This document shows positions 47,476 to 57,627 of a stretch of 64,000 nt of DNA, one piece after another. This stretch comes from Proteiniphilum saccharofermentans (GTDB lineage: Bacteria; Bacteroidota; Bacteroidia; Bacteroidales; Dysgonomonadaceae): NCBI RefSeq assembly GCF_900095135.1, contig NZ_LT605205.1:3224001-3288000 (forward strand), given 5' to 3'. Position 1 is the stretch's first letter. Each line of letters opens with the position of its first letter. The notes under the pieces were generated by a model. The model worked only from the letters and a program-made list of their open reading frames with translations, made no database searches and was not told where the DNA came from. The position numbers and the translations under genes are program-made.

Positions 47476-49509
47476 ATGAAGGGATTCGCTATTTTATTAT
47501 TTGCTTTTTTGTGCACGATTACAGCGGAAGCATCACGGAGAGAAATCCGTATAAACGATGACTGGCAGTTTCGCTTTTCGTGGCAGGTGCAGAAAGACTC
47601 AGAACGAAGGGTAGACCTTCCTCACACATGGAACGCGCAGGATGCATTGTCAGGTAAGCAAGACTATCATCGTGGAGTTGGCAACTACCGAAAAAAACTT
47701 TCAATAGGCGAAGAACTGAAAGGGAAGCGCCTTTACCTCCGCTTTGAAGGGGCTAATACAGTCACCAATCTTTTTATCAACCAAAATCATGTGGGAGAAC
47801 ATAGGGGAGGCTATGGTGCTTTTGTATTTGATATCACCGAATATGTGGATTACGGGAAAGAGAACGAAATACTTGTTCGCGTAAATAATGCACTCCAGCT
47901 CGATATCATGCCGTTGGTCGGAGATTTCAATTTTTACGGCGGAATTTACCGTGATGTGTACTTCATCATTACCGAAGAACAACATATTTCACTGACCGAC
48001 TATGCTTCACCGGGCGTGTATCTGATACAGGATAAGGTATCAAAAGAGAGTGCTGATGTAACAGCCCGTATAAAGTTGAGCAATTATGCCAATGCGCAGA
48101 ATGCCACTTTGACATTGAATATATACGACGGCATTAAAAATATCCTAACGAAACAGAAAGAAATTCAACTTCAACAGGGAGAAAATTTACAGGAAGAAAT
48201 CAGTTTCTCAATCAATAAACCGCGCCTCTGGAATGGAAAGCAGGATCCTTTCAGCTACAGGGCAGAAATAGTTTTATCTATGAACGGTGAAGTAAAAGAC
48301 AAAGTTACCCAATCCCTTGGATTACGCTACTACCATGTAGATGCTGATAAAGGATTCTTCCTCAACGGTGAACATATCAAGTTGAAAGGTATCTGCCGCC
48401 ACCAGGACAGGGCTGAGGTAGGAAATGCACTCCATCCGATGCATCACGACGAGGATATGGAGATTATTCTGGAGATGGGGACGAATGCTATGCGCTTAGC
48501 CCACTATCCGCAAGCCACCTATTTTTATGACCTGGCAGACAAGAACGGACTGATTGTCTGGGCAGAAATACCTTTTATTGGCCCCGGAGGCTATGCCGAG
48601 CAGGGATATGTGAATCAACCCTCTTTCAGGGAAAATGGCAAAGAGCAATTAATCGAACTCATCAGGCAACACTATAACCACCCCTCTATTTGCATGTGGG
48701 GATTGTATAACGAATTGAAAACCGAAGGCGACAACCCCGAAGAGTATGTCGCAGAACTAAACGCCCTGGCGCATAAGGAAGACCCTACACGTCCCACAGT
48801 AGCCGCCAGTTTCCTGGGCGACGATAATAACTTGAACAGACAAAGCGACCTAGTAGGGTGGAATAAATATTATGGATGGTATGGAGGCAGTTTTTCCGAT
48901 ATGGCCATATGGGGCGACCGTATCCACGGCAATTTCCCGGAATACAAAATTGCTATCAGTGAATATGGTGCAGGTGCCAGCATTTATCATCAACAGGAAG
49001 AAGTAAAAGCAGGATCAGCCTCCGGATGGTGGCATCCCGAGAACTGGCAGACAGCCTATCACATAGGCAACTGGAAAGCGATCAATGAACGCCCCTTCAT
49101 CTGGGGGTCATTTATATGGAACCTGTTTGATTTCGGAGCAGCCCATCGTACCGAGGGTGACCGGCCGGGAATCAATGACAAGGGATTGGTTACTTTCGAC
49201 CGGAAAGTCAAGAAAGACGCTTTCTTCTTCTATAAAGCCAACTGGAATAAAGAAGAACCGTTCGTATATATTGCAGATCGCCGCCATACTAACCGGACAA
49301 ATACCAAAACAACCGTAACTGTTTTCACGAATCTCCCTGAAGCTGAATTATGGATAAACGGCAAAAGCATGGGGAAACAAAAAGCCAATACTTACGCCAC
49401 AATTATCTGGGAGAATATCTCACTGGAGAAAGGCAGGAACAATATAGAAGTAAAAGCAGACTCCGCAAAACACCTTTACACAGATTTTACAGAATGGTTC
49501 CTTCAATAA
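47476..49509 (+). CDS. GH2 glycoside hydrolase (beta-glucuronidase or beta-galactosidase)
   Basis: A secreted 677-residue GH2 enzyme (signal peptide about 1-18). The order is sugar-binding jelly roll (about 22-170), immunoglobulin-like domain (about 175-285) and TIM barrel (about 290-585). Acid/base Glu413 lies in WGLYNELK and nucleophile Glu496 in ISEYGAG. NKYYGWYGG (463-471) and the N567-x-K569 motif in GINDKGLVTFDRK align with the Asn-Tyr-Tyr and NxK motifs of beta-glucuronidases; many GH2 galactosidases of this group may share the second motif, so specificity is open. A short C-terminal beta domain (about 600-677) ends it. It lies 125 nt after the HTCS and 315 nt before SusC. Confidence 0.9.
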   Translation: MKGFAILLFAFLCTITAEASRREIRINDDWQFRFSWQVQKDSERRVDLPHTWNAQDALSGKQDYHRGVGNYRKKLSIGEELKGKRLYLRFEGANTVTNLFINQNHVGEHRGGYGAFVFDITEYVDYGKENEILVRVNNALQLDIMPLVGDFNFYGGIYRDVYFIITEEQHISLTDYASPGVYLIQDKVSKESADVTARIKLSNYANAQNATLTLNIYDGIKNILTKQKEIQLQQGENLQEEISFSINKPRLWNGKQDPFSYRAEIVLSMNGEVKDKVTQSLGLRYYHVDADKGFFLNGEHIKLKGICRHQDRAEVGNALHPMHHDEDMEIILEMGTNAMRLAHYPQATYFYDLADKNGLIVWAEIPFIGPGGYAEQGYVNQPSFRENGKEQLIELIRQHYNHPSICMWGLYNELKTEGDNPEEYVAELNALAHKEDPTRPTVAASFLGDDNNLNRQSDLVGWNKYYGWYGGSFSDMAIWGDRIHGNFPEYKIAISEYGAGASIYHQQEEVKAGSASGWWHPENWQTAYHIGNWKAINERPFIWGSFIWNLFDFGAAHRTEGDRPGINDKGLVTFDRKVKKDAFFFYKANWNKEEPFVYIADRRHTNRTNTKTTVTVFTNLPEAELWINGKSMGKQKANTYATIIWENISLEKGRNNIEVKADSAKHLYTDFTEWFLQ

Positions 49510-49824
49510 ATTTATGGTTTCGATATAGTTAAAGTGTCCATGCTGGACGATTGATACAAGTTAAAAAGACAATTTGTGCACATCCACACTCCTCAAATAG
49601 GGTATGTTTGCAACATATTTTACAAAAAAATAAATTTCAATCCGAATAAAGTTAAAAACTAAAAATTACACAATTAATATATTATTATAAATTCGCGGCT
49701 TTTGCCCTACCCAAAAATATGAGGGCTTAGTCTATAATCCTGTGATTTATATAGAATACCTAATGTACAAATTCAAAAAAATTAAAAGTTAAAAACATTT
49801 TTCAACCTAAAAACATGCATTTAT
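49510..49824. other. AT-rich leader region before the second SusC gene
   Basis: A 315-nt gap. A TATGTTTG box (49603-49610) is the only good -7 element; the nearest TTTG (49573-49576) is 26 nt away, too far for the constitutive consensus, as might be expected of an activator-dependent promoter. This would give a leader of about 205 nt. A 5-bp hairpin GCCCT/AGGGC (49704-49708 with 49722-49726) is the only structure noticed. No gene is seen. Confidence 0.4.
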
Positions 49825-52800
49825 ATGAAAATCAGTAATCTATCAAGGGGTAGGATAAAATTATTCTTCACCATTACATTTGTTTCTGTTTTTTTATTGT
49901 TAAGCATGCATAACAGTTATGCAAGCGGAGTATTGAGTGACGGAGAGTCATCCGCCGTTCAACAACAGAAAAAACAGGTTACGGGGGTTATTGTGGATAG
50001 CTACAATGAACCTCTTATTGGCGTTAACATTATAGAAAAAGGCACGACAAACGGTACGGTAACCGACATTGACGGGAATTATTCTTTAAGTGTCGCAGAG
50101 AATGCCGTTCTTCAGATTTCCTATATCGGTTATCTGACTCAGGAGGTCAATACTGCAGGTAGAACAACAGTGAATATTACTTTGCAGGAAGATACCCAGG
50201 CGTTGGAAGAAGTGGTCGTAGTAGGATACGGTACTCAAAAGAAGGTTAACCTTTCCGGATCTGTTGCTTCAGTTAATATTGAAGATATGGCAGAAAAAAG
50301 GCCTATTTCCAACGTTTCCACTGCTCTCTACGGAACAGCTCCCGGGGTTTATGTTAATTCCGGCAATAATAGGCCTTCCAATGCAGGGGATGCAACAATT
50401 CAAGTTCGTGGACAAGGGACATTGAATAACTCATCCCCCCTGGTTATTGTGGATGGCGTGGAAAGTAATATGAGCAGTGTCAATCCCCAGGATATTGCTT
50501 CAATTTCAATTTTAAAAGATGCCGCTTCATCTGCCATCTACGGATCAAGGGCAGCCAACGGGGTTATTCTTATAACGACAAAGAAAGGTTCTGCCGGCCA
50601 TATGCGTTTAGACTATAATGGATACGTTTCTTTTGAAACATTGAATAAACCTTTTGATCTGGTCACAAATTATGCAGATTACATGGAGTATCTGAATGAA
50701 GGGTTGTTAAACAGTAATAAACCCCGTCAATTCTCCGATGCAATTATTAAAACATGGAGGGACCATGAGAATGATGCCGACAAGACAAAATATCCCAATA
50801 CGGATATTTTTGACGTATACCAAACCGGAATTGCACAACAGCATAACATTTCGGCTTCGGGGGGAACCGACAAACTGACATTCTTCACCTCTTTCAATTA
50901 TCTGAACAATCCCGGTATTTTGGAAAATACAGGATATGAACGTTATTCTTTGCGTACAAATATCGACGCACAAATAAAAGATTTTCTGAAAATCGGAACG
51001 AATGTGAATGGATATTACTCCACTACCCCGATTATCAGTGACGCCATCAATGATATTTACACCTATGCGATGAGTGGAGGTAACCCGGGGATACCTCTTT
51101 TGGATGATCAGAATCGGTTAGGTATTAACGCGAATGTGGAGGACGACCCTCAGAATGCCACCAATAACCCTTATCTACGGTTAAGGAACCGGGCAGGTGA
51201 TATTGATACTTACAATTTCAGATCGCGGTTCTATGGAGTATTGACTCCGTTCAAAGGACTGACAATACAGGGCTCTTACTCCTTTGAATACTGGGAGGAA
51301 GCCAAAACAAGCAAGCCGGTTTTTGTACCGATGTGGAATTTCCAGACCGGAGCATTGCATACCGATGGAAAGGGACAGACCAGCATCATGAACCGGGAAG
51401 AAAAAAGGCTCAGAAATCTGGGAGATATCACGGCCCTCTACGACACTAAGCTAGCTAATGATAAACTCGGGCTTACGGTATTGTTGGGAGCAAGCCAGGA
51501 GCAATTCCACCGCGGATACCACCAGGTAACCCGTAATGACCTGCTCGATCCTTCATTGTGGGTTATAGACGGAGCCATCGGAGAATCCTCTTCAAGCGGT
51601 AATGCTACTGAGTGGGCGATGCAATCATACTTTGGCCGTGTAAATTTATCATGGGAGGATAAATATCTTTTCGAAGCCAATTTACGTCGTGACGGTTCAT
51701 CACGTTTCTTAGGAAATAACCGGTGGGGAGTATTTCCCTCTTTCTCTGCGGCATGGCGTATTTCAGAAGAGAATTTCCTGAGAAATACAGACTGGTTGGA
51801 TAACCTGAAAATCCGTGCTTCATATGGTACTCTAGGAAATAATGCCTTAGGAACAAACAAGGATTTAGATGGTAATTACTCCGCTCAATCTACTTATGCA
51901 CAATCAAACTATGTCCTGGGTCGCACGGTTATAATGGGACTTTCCCAGACTGCATTAGCCAACGCCAATCTGACATGGGAAACTGTATCCATGACCAATA
52001 TTGGTGTTGATTTCAATGCATTGAGGAATCGTTTATCGGTTACTGCAGAGTGGTTCAACAAATATACCAGAGACATTCTTATTGATTTACCGGCACCGCG
52101 CGTCCACGGAAATGCTTCGTTGCCACGCCAAAATGCGGCCGAAGTCAGCAACAAGGGTGTTGAAGTTGCTGTCACCTGGAACGACCGTTTAGGAAAAGAT
52201 TTCAACTACAATGTAGGGTTTAACGTAACTCATATAAACAATAAAGTAGAAAAATTCAAAGGAGATGACAGATCCATTGATGGTAGCAGAATGATTCAGG
52301 AAGGATATCCCATCAGGACCTTATACATCCTTGAAGTGGATCGTCTTATTACTACAGATGAAGACCTGGCTTATGTACAATCCATGGTAGACAATGCTCC
52401 TGCAGGAAAAACAGTATTTCCATGGGGAAGGCCTCAAAAGGGTGATATACTCTATAAGGACACAGACGGAGATGGTGTGTTAAGTGATAACGACAGGGTA
52501 GCAGTCGGTCATGGAAACAGTCCGAAATGGACTTTCGGTATGAGTTTAGGAGCGGAATGGAGAGGAATTGATTTCTCTATGTTGCTGCAAGGACAAGCCG
52601 GATTAAAAGATGTATATCACAGTAATCTTTACCGTTCTACAGTACGGGTAGGATACCAATTGAATAAAGATGTGATCGATAACAGATGGTATGAAGGTCG
52701 TGAAACACCTGCAAAATATCCCAGATTACTGGATTACAGTGATACCAGAAATGAACGTGGGTCAACATTGTGGGTGGCAAACAAAGACTATCTGAAAATC

Positions 52801-52992
52801 CGTAACATCCAATTGGGATACACATTGCCTAAACATATATCTCAGAAAGCATTGATGGAAAGAGTAAGGGTTTATACCAGTTTGGAAAACTTCTTCACTT
52901 TTACCAACTGGAAAGGATATGATCCTGAAATCAGTGGGGTCACTTATCCCACTATGCGTGAAGTTGTATTTGGTTTAAATGTAACTTTCTAA
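49825..52992 (+). CDS. SusC-type TonB-dependent outer-membrane transporter (second locus)
   Basis: A 1055-residue SusC homologue. A long signal peptide ends near YASG (about 34). A carboxypeptidase-regulatory-like domain (about 50-125; GTTNGTVTDIDGNYSL) is followed by EEVVVVGYGTQKKVNLSG, the plug with SAIYGSRAANGVILITTKKG (about 231-250) and a complete barrel ending in NVTF. DTDGDGVLSDNDR is a calcium-binding-like loop. No frameshift or truncation is seen. SusD follows after 29 nt. Its likely cargo is a fucose- and uronate-containing oligosaccharide, inferred from the enzymes downstream. Confidence 0.97.
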   Translation: MKISNLSRGRIKLFFTITFVSVFLLLSMHNSYASGVLSDGESSAVQQQKKQVTGVIVDSYNEPLIGVNIIEKGTTNGTVTDIDGNYSLSVAENAVLQISYIGYLTQEVNTAGRTTVNITLQEDTQALEEVVVVGYGTQKKVNLSGSVASVNIEDMAEKRPISNVSTALYGTAPGVYVNSGNNRPSNAGDATIQVRGQGTLNNSSPLVIVDGVESNMSSVNPQDIASISILKDAASSAIYGSRAANGVILITTKKGSAGHMRLDYNGYVSFETLNKPFDLVTNYADYMEYLNEGLLNSNKPRQFSDAIIKTWRDHENDADKTKYPNTDIFDVYQTGIAQQHNISASGGTDKLTFFTSFNYLNNPGILENTGYERYSLRTNIDAQIKDFLKIGTNVNGYYSTTPIISDAINDIYTYAMSGGNPGIPLLDDQNRLGINANVEDDPQNATNNPYLRLRNRAGDIDTYNFRSRFYGVLTPFKGLTIQGSYSFEYWEEAKTSKPVFVPMWNFQTGALHTDGKGQTSIMNREEKRLRNLGDITALYDTKLANDKLGLTVLLGASQEQFHRGYHQVTRNDLLDPSLWVIDGAIGESSSSGNATEWAMQSYFGRVNLSWEDKYLFEANLRRDGSSRFLGNNRWGVFPSFSAAWRISEENFLRNTDWLDNLKIRASYGTLGNNALGTNKDLDGNYSAQSTYAQSNYVLGRTVIMGLSQTALANANLTWETVSMTNIGVDFNALRNRLSVTAEWFNKYTRDILIDLPAPRVHGNASLPRQNAAEVSNKGVEVAVTWNDRLGKDFNYNVGFNVTHINNKVEKFKGDDRSIDGSRMIQEGYPIRTLYILEVDRLITTDEDLAYVQSMVDNAPAGKTVFPWGRPQKGDILYKDTDGDGVLSDNDRVAVGHGNSPKWTFGMSLGAEWRGIDFSMLLQGQAGLKDVYHSNLYRSTVRVGYQLNKDVIDNRWYEGRETPAKYPRLLDYSDTRNERGSTLWVANKDYLKIRNIQLGYTLPKHISQKALMERVRVYTSLENFFTFTNWKGYDPEISGVTYPTMREVVFGLNVTF

Positions 52993-53021
52993 TTCGTTAA
53001 CAATATCAAAAACAGAAAAAT

Positions 53022-54746
53022 ATGAGAAAAATATATTTATTCATCATCGTCGCATTTATTGCTATGAATGGGTGTTATGATTTAGACAGATCACCCTTTG
53101 ACCAGCTTAGTTCGGCCACGTTCTGGAAGACCGAAGATCAATGTAAACAAGGTTTAATGGGGGTATATGCTACATTTAAAAGAACCGACCTGTATGGCAA
53201 ACAATTCCTTACAGACATCAATTCTGACGTGGCAGTAGGTTACGACCAGTATGAAGCGTTAATTTTAGGCACAGCCACACCCACTACCGGTTTTCTGAAT
53301 GGTAAATGGCAAAATGGATATAATTCGATTCAAGGTGCAAATTTGGCTATCCGGGGTATTTCATCATCCGAAATTGACGAAGAGACAAAAAAGATGCTTA
53401 TTGGAGAGGCTAAATTCCTGCGTGCACTGGCCTATTTCCACTTGTTTGACTATTTTGGCGGTCTTCCGATTTATGATGAAACCACTAATCTGGAAACAGA
53501 CATCAATAATCTTGATAAACCTCGTAGTAGTGCCGAAGATACCCGGCAATTCATAATAAAAGATTTGCAGGATGCAACCCAGGCAGGATTACCCGATAAA
53601 TGGGATGCAGCGAATTACGGCCGTGCCACCAAAAGCTCGGTGTATGCATTATTAGGAAAAGTCCAACTCTACAACAAAGATTACCAGGCTGCTATCAACT
53701 CCTTCGAAGAGGTATTAAAACCCCAATACGGACATTCTCTTCATCCTGATTTTGCAGAACTGTTTACACCTGCCGGCAACGGATCGCCTGAAGCAGTTTT
53801 CACCATCGTAAATATTGGTAATATCGGACAAATGTATGGTATGCCTTTCGCTTTCTATGCAGGAACCCGTAATACCCGTGGTAGCTGCTGGAACAATACG
53901 GTTCCCTCTACAGGATTGGCGGATATGTATGAATATAAAGACGGAAGACCGTTTGACTGGAATGAGTTGTTCCCGGGATATACCACTAGTAACGATGTAA
54001 AAGAGCGTGTATGGCGCTGTCTATCCACTGATGACGGAACAAGAATTCTTGAGATTCCTGAAGAAGCCGAAACTATCATGGAAATGTATGAACAGCGTGA
54101 CCCTCGTATGAGTGCTACTCTGATCATGCCTTATACCAAATATTTAGGATGGTACTCAAATGCTCCGAGAGAAATGGATTTCTATTTCGCTAAAAAAGCG
54201 GACGGAGGTATTGTCGGCTTGAACGAAGCTAACGGATTTATGCGTAATAACAGAGGTGGATGGGAAACCTATTTCTGGAGAAAGTATGTTCCGGAAGGTG
54301 ATTGGGACGGCACAGCCACAAACCGTGAACATACCCCTGTCAACTATAGTATTATTCGCTTAGCGGATGTCTACCTGATGTTAGCAGAATGTTATAATGA
54401 AGTAGGCAATCAAGACAAAGCCGTTGAATACATCAACAAAGTACGTGCCCGTGTGGATATGGCCTTGTTAAACAGCGGACCTGCACATCTCGAAGCCCGT
54501 ACCAAAGAGGAAGTATTCAATCGTATCTTCAAGGAAAAAGCTTATGAATTGGCCAATGAGGGATTCAGGGACAGCGACTTACGTCGTTGGAGATTATCCC
54601 ACACGATGCTGAACAAAGATGAGCTTGGAATTACCGGTAAACGACTGCTTACCCGTAAATTCAATGAAGATCGTGATTATTTATGGCCTATCCCGAGTGA
54701 TGAAATCGAAAAGAATGAATCATTAACCCAAAATCCGGGATGGTAA
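53022..54746 (+). CDS. SusD/RagB-family surface glycan-binding lipoprotein (second locus)
   Basis: A 574-residue SusD homologue with lipid-attachment Cys18 (MNGC). Family motifs are DQLSSATFWKTEDQC near the N-terminus, IGEAKFLRALAYFHLFDYFGG (about 127-147), SIIRLADVYLMLAECYNEVG and a C-terminal LWPIPSDEIEKN with QNPGW at the end. Length is normal for this subtype. It forms the capped import complex with the SusC 29 nt upstream. A strong terminator (54762-54797) follows the stop. Confidence 0.96.
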   Translation: MRKIYLFIIVAFIAMNGCYDLDRSPFDQLSSATFWKTEDQCKQGLMGVYATFKRTDLYGKQFLTDINSDVAVGYDQYEALILGTATPTTGFLNGKWQNGYNSIQGANLAIRGISSSEIDEETKKMLIGEAKFLRALAYFHLFDYFGGLPIYDETTNLETDINNLDKPRSSAEDTRQFIIKDLQDATQAGLPDKWDAANYGRATKSSVYALLGKVQLYNKDYQAAINSFEEVLKPQYGHSLHPDFAELFTPAGNGSPEAVFTIVNIGNIGQMYGMPFAFYAGTRNTRGSCWNNTVPSTGLADMYEYKDGRPFDWNELFPGYTTSNDVKERVWRCLSTDDGTRILEIPEEAETIMEMYEQRDPRMSATLIMPYTKYLGWYSNAPREMDFYFAKKADGGIVGLNEANGFMRNNRGGWETYFWRKYVPEGDWDGTATNREHTPVNYSIIRLADVYLMLAECYNEVGNQDKAVEYINKVRARVDMALLNSGPAHLEARTKEEVFNRIFKEKAYELANEGFRDSDLRRWRLSHTMLNKDELGITGKRLLTRKFNEDRDYLWPIPSDEIEKNESLTQNPGW

Positions 54747-54761
54747 TATCATAAATCTTTT

Positions 54762-54797
54762 ACTTATCCGGAGAGAATAATTTCTTTCCGGATAAGT
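54762..54797 (+). terminator. Strong intrinsic terminator after the second SusD gene
   Basis: An 11-bp perfect stem (54762-54772 with 54787-54797) continues inward by five more pairs including one G-U to a 4-nt loop. It is followed by TGTTTTTTATT. It separates the transport genes from GH95, so the hydrolases need readthrough or their own promoter. Confidence 0.85.
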
Positions 54798-54806
54798 TGT
54801 TTTTTA

Positions 54807-55016
54807 TTAATATTTCACTAACTTCGAGCTTACAGTTTCTAGTTTTTTAAAATCGACAAAATGAGCGTGTTTCTCCGACTTGTTAATCATGACCCCGAAG
54901 ATTTCTTTATCCTCAATGGCAATAATATCAACGACCACGGGGGTGAATCCGGAGAGTTTGCTATACAGATAAAAGAGATAAAAATCCGGCACAGATGTTG
55001 GAAAAAACAATTTCAA
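54807..55016 (-). other. Doubtful 69-codon ORF, possible gene remnant
   Basis: Opposite to the surrounding genes, this frame reads ...GFTPVVVDIIAIEDKEIF..., a natural-looking protein sequence rather than typical out-of-frame noise, with its stop near the terminator. It has no signal peptide, no recognised domain and no ribosome site of note. It may be the C-terminal remnant of a lost gene. It fills most of the 283-nt gap between SusD and GH95. Confidence 0.25.
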
Positions 55017-55029
55017 CCTTCAAATCAAT

Positions 55030-57612
55030 ATGATACGACTTTGGATTTATAATGTAGTGCTAACTTTATTGTTTTTTTCAATGATATCCTGCTCAAATAA
55101 AAAAGAAAAGGAAGAAGAATTAAAACTTTGGTACAATACCCCCGCTTCTATATGGGAAGAAGCGTTACCACTGGGTAATGGACGAATAGGTGCCATGCTG
55201 TTCGGTGATCCATTGAATGAAAGGTACCAGTTAAATGAAGAGACATTGTGGTCGGGGTACCCGAAAGACTGCACAAATCCGAAAGCCAAAGAGGCTTTAC
55301 CACTTATTCGTCAGGCAATAGACAAAGGGGATTACACCGGTGCGGGAGAGTTATGGAAGAAGAATGCACAGGGTCCCTATACTGCACGCTACCTACCTCT
55401 TTCCGACCTGTATATACGAATGGCGGAAACCGCAGAAGTAAAAAATATATATAGGGATCTGAATATTTCGAATGCAACGGCGACAGTAAAATTTGAAATG
55501 GACGGAGTAAATTATACCCGTACATCATTTATCTCATATCCTGACCAAGTGATGGTTATCCATCTGGAATCAGATAAAAAAAATGCACTCTCATTTGACA
55601 TATGGCAAGGTAGTGCATTAAAATACAGGGCAGAATCCAACGGAAAAAATCTTTTAATATTGAAAGGTAAAGCCCCTTCATATGTTGCCCACAGACTTGA
55701 ATTTCCAGATCAGATCGTGTATGACCCTGATGGTGAAGGGATGGAATTTGAGGTACATTCGCGTTTGGTACTGGAGGGAGGATCTTCAGAAGGAAATGAT
55801 AGTATTATTTCTGTAACAAATGCCCATTCAGCAACTATTATTCTATCAGCGGCCACCAGTTTCAACGGGATTGAAAAATCTCCGGGGCATGAAGGGAAAG
55901 ATCCTTCGGAAGAGGCGAAGAAATATTTAAAGTCGGCACTGGATCGTAGCTACAAACAGTTACTTGGGTCACATATCCATGATTATCAACAGTTATTCAA
56001 TAAGGTCCGTTTTTCTCTTGGAAAGAAAGGGAGTTTGCAGGATACATTGACAACAGACCAGAGATTACGGCGTTTTAGTGAAGATGATTCCGATAATGGT
56101 TTGGTAGAATTGTATTATCAATATGGTCGTTATCTGGCTATCACCTCGTCGAGACCCGGCGGTAAAGCGTCAAATTTACAAGGCATTTGGAATCAACATA
56201 TACAACCTCCCTGGGGATCCAATTACACGACAAATATTAATACGGAAATGAACTATTGGCTTACGGAAACAACAAACCTTGCCGAATGCCATCAACCATT
56301 GTTCGACCTGATTGAACTTTTATCCCAAAGCGGGGAGAAAACAGCCCAGATAAATTATGGCATACAAAACGGATGGGTTGCCCATCATAATACGGACCTA
56401 TGGGCACAGACTGTTCCCTCGGGTGGTTATGACAAAGACCCCAAAGCCTCGCCAAGATGGTCGTGCTGGCCCATGGCCGGGGCTTGGTTTTGCCAACATT
56501 TATGGGAACATTATGCTTTTGGAGGAGACCGTGATTTTTTGGAAAAACGAGCCTATCCCCTGATGAAAGGCGCTGCCTTGTTTATGCTGGAGTGGTTACA
56601 GGAAGATCCCGAGACCGGTTATTTCGTGACAAATCCATCTTCTTCTCCAGAGAACAGTTTTTATTATACCGACGCAAATGGTGTACTTAAAGAGGGAGAG
56701 ATTGCAAAGGCTTCCACCATGGATATGTCAATGATATGGGATCTGTTCAGTAATTGTATCCGGGCATCGGAAATTTTGGAATTGGACAAAGAGTTTAAAG
56801 AGCGACTTATCCATACCAGGGATAACCTCTATCCGTTGCATATTGGCAGTGAAGGCCAACTACAGGAATGGCATGAAGATTTTACGGATGTGGATCCTCA
56901 ACACAGGCATGTATCTCATTTGTTCGGCCTTCATCCGGGAAAGCAGATCCTGTCAAGGCTTAACCCCGAATTGGCTGCGGCGTGCAAAAGGACACTCGAG
57001 ATGCGCGGTGACGGAGGAACCGGTTGGGCTATGGCCTGGAAGATAAACTTCTGGGCACGGCTTGAAGATGGAAACCATGCATACCAGATGCTCAAAAGCG
57101 GTCTGAGATTTGTAGATGCTACTGATATATCGACCAGAGGTGGAGGCACATATGCCAACTTGTTTGACGCACATCCTCCATTCCAGATTGATGGCAACTT
57201 CGGAGGGACGGCAGGTATCACTGAGATGATTTTACAAAGCCATGGGGGAGAAATTTTCCTGTTACCGGCATTGCCGGATAAATGGCAGGATGGCTATATA
57301 GAAGGAATACGTGCCAGGGGCGGATTTACAGTCGATCTGGAATGGAAAAACGGACAGATTTCAAGAGTTACAATTCATTCTGCCCTCGGAGGTAATTGCA
57401 GGATAAGGACGCACCAGGCACTGACTTCAAAAGATGTAAAATTGAATGAGGCCACAGGCGATAATCCTAATAGTTTTTACTTTGTGGATGAGGAATCCGG
57501 TAGAGTTGTTTATTCCGGAACAATAACTCCTTTATCATTAAAGGATAGTTATCTGTTTGACTTTGAAACGACAAAGGGTGCTGAATACGAATTAACAACA
57601 GACTCTATGTGA
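55030..57612 (+). CDS. GH95 alpha-L-fucosidase, lipoprotein
   Basis: An 860-residue GH95 enzyme (inverting; typically alpha-1,2-L-fucosidase, some members alpha-L-galactosidase). The short lipobox ends SMISC (Cys21). The N-terminal GH95 beta domain opens with LWYNTPASIWEEALPLGNGRIGAM (about 34-57). The (alpha/alpha)6 barrel carries NTEMNYWLTETTNLAECH, AHHNTDLWAQ, WPMAGAWFCQHLWEHY and HRHVSHLFGLHPGKQI, all family signatures. Length is normal. GH29 begins 15 nt after its stop. It probably removes terminal fucose in or outside the periplasm before backbone cleavage. Confidence 0.94.
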   Translation: MIRLWIYNVVLTLLFFSMISCSNKKEKEEELKLWYNTPASIWEEALPLGNGRIGAMLFGDPLNERYQLNEETLWSGYPKDCTNPKAKEALPLIRQAIDKGDYTGAGELWKKNAQGPYTARYLPLSDLYIRMAETAEVKNIYRDLNISNATATVKFEMDGVNYTRTSFISYPDQVMVIHLESDKKNALSFDIWQGSALKYRAESNGKNLLILKGKAPSYVAHRLEFPDQIVYDPDGEGMEFEVHSRLVLEGGSSEGNDSIISVTNAHSATIILSAATSFNGIEKSPGHEGKDPSEEAKKYLKSALDRSYKQLLGSHIHDYQQLFNKVRFSLGKKGSLQDTLTTDQRLRRFSEDDSDNGLVELYYQYGRYLAITSSRPGGKASNLQGIWNQHIQPPWGSNYTTNINTEMNYWLTETTNLAECHQPLFDLIELLSQSGEKTAQINYGIQNGWVAHHNTDLWAQTVPSGGYDKDPKASPRWSCWPMAGAWFCQHLWEHYAFGGDRDFLEKRAYPLMKGAALFMLEWLQEDPETGYFVTNPSSSPENSFYYTDANGVLKEGEIAKASTMDMSMIWDLFSNCIRASEILELDKEFKERLIHTRDNLYPLHIGSEGQLQEWHEDFTDVDPQHRHVSHLFGLHPGKQILSRLNPELAAACKRTLEMRGDGGTGWAMAWKINFWARLEDGNHAYQMLKSGLRFVDATDISTRGGGTYANLFDAHPPFQIDGNFGGTAGITEMILQSHGGEIFLLPALPDKWQDGYIEGIRARGGFTVDLEWKNGQISRVTIHSALGGNCRIRTHQALTSKDVKLNEATGDNPNSFYFVDEESGRVVYSGTITPLSLKDSYLFDFETTKGAEYELTTDSM

Positions 57613-57627
57613 TAATATAAAACAGAT

